A stretch of DNA of 20,589 bases, taken from assembly GCA_958448395.1 (NCBI GenBank), contig CAUDDP010000038.1, forward strand, positions 1 through 20,589, in the 5' to 3' direction. Positions 14,991-20,589 of this stretch are shown here, piece by piece. The position numbers were made by a program, and so were the translations under genes. This DNA is from an uncultured Oscillospiraceae bacterium (GTDB lineage Bacteria > Bacillota > Clostridia > Oscillospirales > Ruminococcaceae). Positions within the stretch are counted from its first letter, which is position 1, and each line of letters opens with the position of its first letter. The notes under the pieces were generated by a model that was not told where the DNA came from, ran no database searches, and saw only the letters and a list, made by a program, of their open reading frames with translations.

Positions 14991-16241
14991 TTAATCCCTC
15001 TGAAAAATATCTCTCGTATAAACCTTCTCTTTCACGTCATCTAAGCAACTATCATACCGATTCGCAATAATTGCCTGACTCTGCTTCTTGAACGCATCCA
15101 AATCATTGACAACCATACTTCCAAAGAAGGTCTTGCCATCTTTGAGAGTCGGCTCATAAATAATTACTGTTGCACCCTTTGCCTTCACACGCTTCATAAC
15201 ACCTTGAATAGAACTCTGGCGGAAGTTATCGCTGTTGCTCTTCATCGTCAAACGATAAACGCCAATCACACAAGATTTCTCATTGTCCGATTGATAATCT
15301 CCATGACTATAGTAGTCATAATAGCCTGCCAGTTTCAGCACACGATCTGCAATGAAATCTTTGCGGGTACGATTGCTCTCCACAATTGCTTCAATCAAGT
15401 TCTCTGGCACATCGGCGTAGTTTGCAAGCAGTTGCTTTGTATCTTTCGGTAAGCAATATCCACCATAACCAAAGGATGGATTGTTGTAATGCGTTCCAAT
15501 ACGAGGATCAAGGCAAACGCCGCTGATAATCTGCTGCGTATTCAAGCCTTTCATCTCTGCATAAGTATCCAGTTCATTAAAATAGGAAACTCGCAAAGCT
15601 AAATAGGTATTGGCAAACAATTTCACAGCTTCCGCTTCCGTGAAGCCCATGAACAAAGTATCAATATTCTCTTTAATCGCCCCTTCTTGCAAAAGTCCGG
15701 CAAAGGTATGCGCTGCCTCAATCAGACGTTCATCCTCCATATCAGTGCCGACAATAATCCGGGACGGATACAAATTATCGTACAAAGCCTTACTTTCTCT
15801 CAAAAATTCCGGACTAAAAATAATATTTCTGGAACCGGTCTTTTCTCTTATGCTCGCTGTATAGCCAACTGGGATGGTACTCTTGATAACCATAATGGCT
15901 TCTGGAGCATACTCCATAACCAGATTGATAACAGCCTCTACAGCAGAAGTATCAAAATGCTGTGTTGCAGAATCATAATTTGTGGGAGCTGCAATCACAA
16001 CAAAATCTGCACCAGTATATGCTTCCTTTGCATCCAGCGTTGCTGTCAAATCTAACTGCTTTTCTGCCAGATACTTTTCTATATACTCATCCTGAATCGG
16101 AGATTTACGAGCATTGATGCATTTTACCTTATCCGCAACGATATCCACAGCATAAACCTTGTGATGCTGGCTCAAAAGTGTAGCAATACTCAGACCAACA
16201 TAGCCCGTTCCAGCAACCGCAATTTTCAAATTCTTTTTCAT
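14991..16241 (-). CDS. ugd: UDP-glucose 6-dehydrogenase (HasB/Cap3A type)
   Basis: The enzyme oxidises UDP-glucose to UDP-glucuronate with NAD+ in the cytoplasm, for capsule or other surface polysaccharide. The 416-residue protein has the Rossmann motif AGTGYVGLS (residues 10-18), FSPEFLRESKALYDNLYPSR (142-161), the VKLFANTYLALR helix with Lys207, and catalytic Cys263 in FGYGGYCLPKDTKQL. The wording of these motifs and the C-terminal RDIFQRD closely follow streptococcal HasB/Cap3A. The ATG at 16241 is preferred: a GAGGAG site lies 6 bp upstream, whereas the frame open to 16304 adds a non-homologous stretch. It has its own promoter and is followed by an rfbA remnant; no glycosyltransferase is nearby, so its present pathway is unclear. 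Confidence 0.96.
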   Translation of the reverse strand: MKKNLKIAVAGTGYVGLSIATLLSQHHKVYAVDIVADKVKCINARKSPIQDEYIEKYLAEKQLDLTATLDAKEAYTGADFVVIAAPTNYDSATQHFDTSAVEAVINLVMEYAPEAIMVIKSTIPVGYTASIREKTGSRNIIFSPEFLRESKALYDNLYPSRIIVGTDMEDERLIEAAHTFAGLLQEGAIKENIDTLFMGFTEAEAVKLFANTYLALRVSYFNELDTYAEMKGLNTQQIISGVCLDPRIGTHYNNPSFGYGGYCLPKDTKQLLANYADVPENLIEAIVESNRTRKDFIADRVLKLAGYYDYYSHGDYQSDNEKSCVIGVYRLTMKSNSDNFRQSSIQGVMKRVKAKGATVIIYEPTLKDGKTFFGSMVVNDLDAFKKQSQAIIANRYDSCLDDVKEKVYTRDIFQRD

Positions 16242-16348
16242 GAAAATCTCCTCTTTTTTCAATCCATTTCTCGGAAATGTTTCAATTTCAAAATTCAAAT
16301 GCATCTACACAGCGAATTTCTTTTATGTAATGCTATCTTTCTCTCCAA

Positions 16349-16375
16349 ATTTTCTGTTTTGAAAAAACAGAAAAT
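16349..16375 (-). other. Hairpin at the 5' end of the ugd transcript
   Basis: ATTTTCTGTTTT and AAAACAGAAAAT form 12-bp arms around a 3-nt loop. The first arm begins only about 12 nt after the expected start of the ugd transcript. It is A/T-rich and not followed by a T-run, so a 5' stabilising stem is more likely than a terminator. Confidence 0.35.
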
Positions 16376-16393
16376 ACACTCGATTTTTTCTAC

Positions 16394-16422
16394 ATTATAT
16401 CATAGCAAGCAAAAAATAGCAA
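16394..16422 (-). promoter_or_regulatory. Probable sigma-A promoter of ugd
   Basis: On the minus strand TTGCTA (16417-16422) and consensus TATAAT (16394-16399) are spaced by 17 bp. It leaves a leader of about 145 nt before the ugd start codon. Confidence 0.7.
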
Positions 16423-16838
16423 CACCTTTGGCAACCATCTTTTTGCAGTCTTCTTATTTTCGGCAAGTTTCACAAGAAATCCATTTAAATCCCACATGGT
16501 TTCATATTATTTTTATGTTTATTTCTAAATATCTACCTTGCTCGCATTGGCAGTTCTCAAAACTAGAAAATGACCTATATTTTTTCAATTTTTTATAACA
16601 AAACAGGCTAAGCATCTCACATTAAAAAATACCCTGAAAAAACATACGATAGGAGATATTTTGTGATCACTCCAGTGGAAATGCTTGCTTTATGAAACTG
16701 TTTTTCCCACGAAAAGCCATTTTTGCATTTTCCCTAACGAATACCGGTATCACATCCAATTCATGTTGACTTTAAATATGACACCTAATATCAATAAAAG
16801 AAAAAAGCGTAAACTTTCACATATTTTTTTGTAGGCTA

Positions 16839-16868
16839 TTGACAAACACGCGTGAACAGACGTATAAT
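16839..16868 (+). promoter_or_regulatory. Sigma-A promoter of the acyl-ligase/HAD operon, with palindrome in the spacer
   Basis: Consensus TTGACA (16839-16844) and TATAAT (16863-16868) are 18 bp apart. The spacer contains the 8-bp palindrome CACGCGTG (16848-16855), a plausible repressor-binding core. A leader of about 60 nt precedes the start codon of the first gene. Confidence 0.8.
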
Positions 16869-16935
16869 GGAAACAGCAAAATGAAAAATCTAAGATTGGT
16901 TAGTAAATGAAAAATGAATGATTAGGAGCAAGAAA

Positions 16936-19527
16936 ATGGAAAACGCTTATGACGAATATGTAAAAAAAATAAATACAATTATCAATAACTATAGCAACAA
17001 AACTGCTGTTACTTATATAAGAAACAACGACACAATGGATAAACTGACATTCCATGAGATAGGTGATTTTATCCATAACGCCGTAAATGCTTTCAGAAAG
17101 ATCCATCTAGTGCAGGGCGATAGGGTGGCTATTATTTCTGCACATTCTCCTTGGGCGGTATTTATGGGGATAGCATTAACATATTCAGGTATTACCATTG
17201 TACCGATTGACGCTTCGCTTCCATATCAAGAAATAGAAAAGCTACTTGATTTTTCTGATGTCAGAGCGTTATTTACAACCACAAAATTATACCATTATTT
17301 TAGCAAAAATATTACTGATCACATTCCCTGCTTTCATCTGGATAATGGGCTTGCTGTAACGGCGTTTACAGCCAATCACGCAGATTGTTCTAAATTACCT
17401 CCAACCTCTGATCCAGAAAATGATGTAATTGCGATATTGTACTCATCAGGAACAACGGGGCAGATGAAAGGTGTTAAAGTGACATATGCATCTGCTTTAA
17501 AAGCCAGAACAGTTGTGGAACGTTTAGCAGGATTGCAGGATTATATGAAATATTTACTGGTGCTGCCGTTTAATCATATTGCAGGATTTACGAGTGCACT
17601 GACATTTTTCCTGACAGGTTGTGAAATCGGATTTATAGAAGATGTCGATTCTTCAAAGTTACAAAATGGACTGAAGCGGTTTCAACCACACTGCTTTGTA
17701 ATGGTTCCAAAGGTATATGAGGTAATGGAGCAGAAAATCCGTGCTGCCATTCGTGCAAAGGGTGCAGCAGTATATCATCTGATCCAAGCTCTTTTTAAAA
17801 TTTCCGGATTGTTCAGAAAATATCTTGGGATTAATATTGGTAAAAAAATGTTTAAAAGCATTATAAAAGAAGTTTTTGGAGAAAACATATTTGGAATTGG
17901 AACAGGTGCTTCTCCATGTAAAACGGAAACCGCTGAATTTTTTTTGAATCTGGGGTTGATATGGGATAATTTCTATGCTACCACTGAAACTAACGTCCCA
18001 ATTGCCGCAACAGGTATCCTTGACAAATATCCTGCCAATACAATCGGAAATGTAAACCATCACCCTGAAATTGAAATACAGATAAAAAATGCAGACGGTA
18101 ATGGGATAGGAGAAATTATAGTCAAATCGGAACTTATGATGAAGGGGTATTTCAGGCGTCCGGATTTAACAAAAGAGGCGTTTGAAAATGGATTTTTCAA
18201 AACAGGTGATTATGGTTATATTGATAAAAAAGGTTACCTGCACATGACTGGAAGAATTAAGGAAAGTATTATCCTTCAAAATGGCAAAAAAGTTTCCCCT
18301 TCTGATGTTGACGATTATTATGCAGCCAGAATTTCTACATATGATATTGCAAGCAGAGGAATTGCCAATGAAAAGGAACAATATGACGAAATACATTTAT
18401 TTATTGCAAATAACGATTATACCACAGCAGAACAAAAAAGAGCCATCGCATTATTGGAAGAGGCATCCCGCAGTGCACCTTCCATGTATAAGCTGTCGGG
18501 AATTCATTTTGTACCCAAGATTCCACGTACCTCTGTTGGTAAGGTGAAACGCTTTTGTTTAAAAATACAGGATACGGAAATGGAAGCACCAAAGAAAAAA
18601 ATACCTGTCACTTCTGATGAGGGTTTAAATATTTCCGATACGGTCTGTTATTGCATCAGGTGTTTACAGGGATTGGATGCCGATTTTAAAATAACTACAA
18701 ATATGAGGCTAAAAGAAGATATTGGTATGGATTCTCTTAATATTTTTGAAATGTGTGTGAAACTCGATGAAAAGTACAACGCATCTATAGAACCCATGCT
18801 ACATGATAATATTACAATATCAGAAATCATCCAAATACTTGAAGATAGAAATGAAAATCACACAGCAGTAAATGATGCTGCAAATTATCCAATTCAAAGG
18901 ACAGACAAGGATTACAAAGCCCTTGACAGGTTTATAAAACTATCAAGGTGCATTTGGAATTTTGAAGTGCTTGGTCAGGAAAATATTCTTCCCAATGAGA
19001 ATTACATATTCTGTCCCAATCACGAAAGTCATTTCGATGGAATGTGGGTGATTGGAAATCTGGATGATAGAATAAAGCATACCATATGCAGTATCGCAGC
19101 AGATTATCTTTTTGAAAAGAAGTTATATCGTCAGGGCGTCATCTTTATGGGCGGCATTCCTGTCCATAGAAGCGGAAATACTACGACTGCAATGAAACGG
19201 GCTTATGAATGTATTTCAAATGAGGGATATAACCTGCTGATACATCCTGAAGGTACTCGTACAAGAAACGGAACACTTGGAAAATTCAAACAAGGAGCGG
19301 CAAAGCTGTCTATCGAATCTTGTGTAAAAATTGTTCCAGTATGTATAAACGGTGCATATGAAATCTTCCCGCCTCATAGAAAAATGCCCCGTTTGTTTGA
19401 CTGGAAGCATTTCCGCAGGTATCCCCTGCAAATTAAATTTGGCACGCCCATTGCCCCAGATGGTAAAACCGCAGAAGAAATAACCGAGGAAATCAGACAG
19501 CAGATTATTGACATGAAAAGTGAATGA
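16936..19527 (+). CDS. Acyl-adenylating ligase - acyl carrier protein - PlsC acyltransferase fusion
   Basis: An 863-residue three-part protein. Residues about 1-545 are an AMP-forming ligase of the long-chain acyl-CoA synthetase type: YSSGTTGQMKGV (169-180), FMVPKVYEVMEQKIRAA-like helix (254-271), YATTET (347-352), KTGDYGYID (422-430), hinge GRIKE (439-443) and catalytic Lys536 in PRTSVGKVKR. Residues about 565-640 are an acyl carrier domain with phosphopantetheine Ser600 in EDIGMDSLNIFEM. Residues about 665-863 are a PlsC-like acyltransferase with NHESHFD (695-701) and HPEGTRTR (770-777). The expected activity is to activate a free acid, probably a fatty acid, load it on its own carrier and pass it to a hydroxyl acceptor. 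The acceptor is unknown. E. coli Aas has related ends in the opposite order and no internal carrier. The ATG at 16936 is preferred over the in-frame ATG at 16918, because AGGAG at 16924-16928 lies 7 bp before it. Confidence 0.9.
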   Translation: MENAYDEYVKKINTIINNYSNKTAVTYIRNNDTMDKLTFHEIGDFIHNAVNAFRKIHLVQGDRVAIISAHSPWAVFMGIALTYSGITIVPIDASLPYQEIEKLLDFSDVRALFTTTKLYHYFSKNITDHIPCFHLDNGLAVTAFTANHADCSKLPPTSDPENDVIAILYSSGTTGQMKGVKVTYASALKARTVVERLAGLQDYMKYLLVLPFNHIAGFTSALTFFLTGCEIGFIEDVDSSKLQNGLKRFQPHCFVMVPKVYEVMEQKIRAAIRAKGAAVYHLIQALFKISGLFRKYLGINIGKKMFKSIIKEVFGENIFGIGTGASPCKTETAEFFLNLGLIWDNFYATTETNVPIAATGILDKYPANTIGNVNHHPEIEIQIKNADGNGIGEIIVKSELMMKGYFRRPDLTKEAFENGFFKTGDYGYIDKKGYLHMTGRIKESIILQNGKKVSPSDVDDYYAARISTYDIASRGIANEKEQYDEIHLFIANNDYTTAEQKRAIALLEEASRSAPSMYKLSGIHFVPKIPRTSVGKVKRFCLKIQDTEMEAPKKKIPVTSDEGLNISDTVCYCIRCLQGLDADFKITTNMRLKEDIGMDSLNIFEMCVKLDEKYNASIEPMLHDNITISEIIQILEDRNENHTAVNDAANYPIQRTDKDYKALDRFIKLSRCIWNFEVLGQENILPNENYIFCPNHESHFDGMWVIGNLDDRIKHTICSIAADYLFEKKLYRQGVIFMGGIPVHRSGNTTTAMKRAYECISNEGYNLLIHPEGTRTRNGTLGKFKQGAAKLSIESCVKIVPVCINGAYEIFPPHRKMPRLFDWKHFRRYPLQIKFGTPIAPDGKTAEEITEEIRQQIIDMKSE

Positions 19528-19541
19528 ATGGAGAAAATAAA

Positions 19542-20135
19542 ATGGTAATTGGTGTAGATTGTGATGGCGTACTGACTGATATGTCAGCTTATATATATGA
19601 GTATGGGGAGAAATGGTTCAAACGAAAGCCTGTTAATCCTGATGGTTGCAGTACAGCTGAAATATTTCAATGCACAGACAAAGAGGAATTCCGTTTTGGA
19701 CTAAGATATTTCTTTACATACTGTAAAAAATGGCCGCCAAGAGAAGGGGCAACCGAAATAGTAAGCAAGCTTCACGATGATGGACATATTCTTTATGAAA
19801 TTACAGCAAGAAAATTTGTAACGATGCAGAATCCACTTGGATGGTACAGCAGATATCTGTATGAACACTGGCTGAAAAAACACAAATTTCAATTTGACGA
19901 CATATTTTACTGCTCTGAAAATAGGGCTTGTGAGGAAAAGTTGATTGGATGTCATAAATTTTCCGTTGATATCATGATTGATGACCGATCTGATGTTGCA
20001 TTGCATCTTGCAAATAATGGTATTCCGGTTTTTCTTTTTGATACAAGGTATAATCAGGATGCTATTCATGAAAATATCATCCGTGTTTATGACTGGAATG
20101 ATGTTTATAAAAAAATATCTGAAATAAAACTATAA
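19542..20135 (+). CDS. HAD-superfamily phosphatase, NT5C (5'-nucleotidase type C) family
   Basis: The 197-residue protein has all HAD motifs: GVDCDGVLTD with nucleophile Asp6 and acid Asp8, ITAR with Thr88 as motif II, Lys133 in ACEEKLIG as motif III, and DIMIDDRSD (143-151) as motif IV. The overall pattern fits the deoxyribonucleotidase-type NT5C family, many of whose bacterial members have unknown substrates. The ATG at 19542 has a GGAG site 8 bp upstream; an in-frame ATG at 19524 overlaps the previous stop as ATGA but has no ribosome binding site. Either way it is coupled to the acyl-ligase fusion, which suggests a substrate in the same pathway, for instance a phosphorylated lipid or its head group. 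A nucleotide substrate cannot be excluded. Confidence 0.85.
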   Translation: MVIGVDCDGVLTDMSAYIYEYGEKWFKRKPVNPDGCSTAEIFQCTDKEEFRFGLRYFFTYCKKWPPREGATEIVSKLHDDGHILYEITARKFVTMQNPLGWYSRYLYEHWLKKHKFQFDDIFYCSENRACEEKLIGCHKFSVDIMIDDRSDVALHLANNGIPVFLFDTRYNQDAIHENIIRVYDWNDVYKKISEIKL

Positions 20136-20317
20136 AATTAAAATGTTGATATAATATAGAAACCATATCCAATAACTTTACTTAAATGTTTTTTGATATA
20201 GTATGATAAAAACAATCCAGAAAAAATAGCAAAACAAAAAGAAAAAGAATCCCAAGAACGATTCGGTGTGAAAAAGCAACTTTTTATAAAATGCTTACAG
20301 TAATTCCAATTAAGATC

Positions 20318-20449
20318 TATAAATGAGCACACCTTGTCGTTTTGCACAACAAAATCCAAGTGTTTCTGCTTTCCCTGCCACCCAAAATCGGTTTTCCAGC
20401 AAAAAATGTGCCGCTAACTTGTGCAAGCCGCTGAGCATGCTCATTTATA
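20318..20449. repeat. 132-bp segment bounded by 12-bp inverted repeats
   Basis: TATAAATGAGCA (20318-20329) and its exact complement TGCTCATTTATA (20438-20449) bound a segment with a clearly less AT-rich interior than its left flank. The right end overlaps a 12-bp palindrome, TGAGCATGCTCA (20432-20443). The layout is that of a small MITE-like element or a large stem-loop; no target-site duplication is evident. Confidence 0.5.
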
Positions 20450-20531
20450 ATTAGAAACCTGTCCCATTTGTCCCAATGTTCTAAAAAATGTGAGTTCGAT
20501 GAGAATGCATTCTACCGCTGCCAATCACAAA

Positions 20532-20589
20532 CTCTGCCGGCAGAATCGCTTCGCTGTCTGCCTGTGTCCGCTGTCCGCCATTGTACGTT
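20532..20589. repeat. Dispersed repeat, copy 2, cut by the window end
   Basis: 58 bp matching 2671-2728 in the same orientation with 4 mismatches. Unlike copy 1 it lies outside any operon, past the end of the HAD gene, and is preceded by GTGAGTTCGATGAGA (20490-20504), a 15-mer found inverted at 36-50 near the other repeat element. Confidence 0.8.

Larger units (their letters stand above)
16242..16935. other. Divergent intergenic region between ugd and the acyl-ligase gene
   Basis: About 700 bp of AT-rich DNA separates the two divergent genes. It holds the ugd promoter and 5' hairpin on the left and the plus-strand promoter on the right. In between (about 16430-16830) I see no convincing gene. 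One 10-codon frame, GTG at 16663 to TGA at 16695, has an AGGAG site 7 bp upstream, but nothing else supports it. Confidence 0.6.
20136..20589. other. Non-coding, repeat-rich right end
   Basis: No supported gene is present after the HAD stop. The first 180 bp are A-rich on the plus strand, with a weak AAAAAG/CTTTTT hairpin (about 20269-20284) that is a poor terminator candidate. Then come an inverted-repeat-bounded segment (20318-20449), a 12-bp palindrome AGAATGCATTCT (20502-20513) and the start of a dispersed repeat that runs off the window. Confidence 0.6.

Noticed and set aside
16349..16375. Intrinsic terminator between ugd and the divergent gene
   Set aside because: The stem is nearly all A/T and lacks a following T-run; it lies within the predicted ugd leader.
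16663..16695. 10-codon leader peptide (GTG start after AGGAG)
   Set aside because: It lies upstream of the -35 of the only good promoter there, so it would not be on the acyl-ligase transcript; length and context give no further support.
20138..20359. 73-codon Phe-rich minus-strand ORF that looks like a membrane protein
   Set aside because: It starts with TTG, has no ribosome binding site that I can see, overlaps the inverted-repeat element, and its Phe content is what an A-rich opposite strand gives.

Overview
The window looks like the chromosome of an anaerobic gut or rumen clostridium, most likely a Ruminococcus-type member of the Oscillospiraceae. That placement is inferred from Gram-positive-style ribosome binding sites, the anaerobic (early cobalt insertion) B12 pathway, clostridial-type protein sequences and small GC-rich dispersed repeats. 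No rRNA or other marker gene is present to confirm it.

Positions 52-14377 (minus strand) are one nearly gapless 15-gene cobalamin operon, transcribed from right to left: cbiA, cobU, cobS, a short degenerate CobU paralogue, cbiB, cobD, cbiP, cbiD, cbiET, cbiL, cbiF, cbiG, then a 373-bp interruption, then cbiH, cbiJ, cobT. It begins with a sigma-A type promoter (14673-14701), a cobalamin riboswitch aptamer (14491-14641) and a perfect intrinsic terminator (14421-14451), so B12 very probably shuts off its transcription. Together the genes cover corrin ring methylation and contraction (cbiL, F, G, H, D, E/T, J), side-chain amidation (cbiA, cbiP), aminopropanol attachment (cobD, cbiB) and nucleotide-loop assembly (cobU, cobS, cobT). 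cbiC, a cobaltochelatase, a corrinoid adenosyltransferase and cobalt transport genes are not in the window.

All junctions in the operon overlap or are separated by 4 bp or less, except cbiG-cbiH. That spacer holds a row of five small hairpins, a dispersed repeat and a short TTG-started leader ORF that ends inside the GTG start of cbiH. A second copy of the hairpin element begins at the left window edge just after cobT, and a second copy of the dispersed repeat lies at the right window edge.

Positions 14702-16422 hold a HasB/Cap3A-like UDP-glucose 6-dehydrogenase gene (minus strand, own promoter), followed by a decayed 53-codon remnant of a glucose-1-phosphate thymidylyltransferase (rfbA), the leftover of a surface-polysaccharide cluster.

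Positions 16839-20135 (plus strand, visibly more AT-rich) hold a promoter and two coupled genes. The first is an 863-residue fusion of an acyl-adenylating enzyme, an acyl carrier protein and a PlsC-type acyltransferase. The second is a small HAD phosphatase of the NT5C type. They look like a self-contained lipid-acylation module of unknown product. The right end (20136-20589) is non-coding and repeat-rich.
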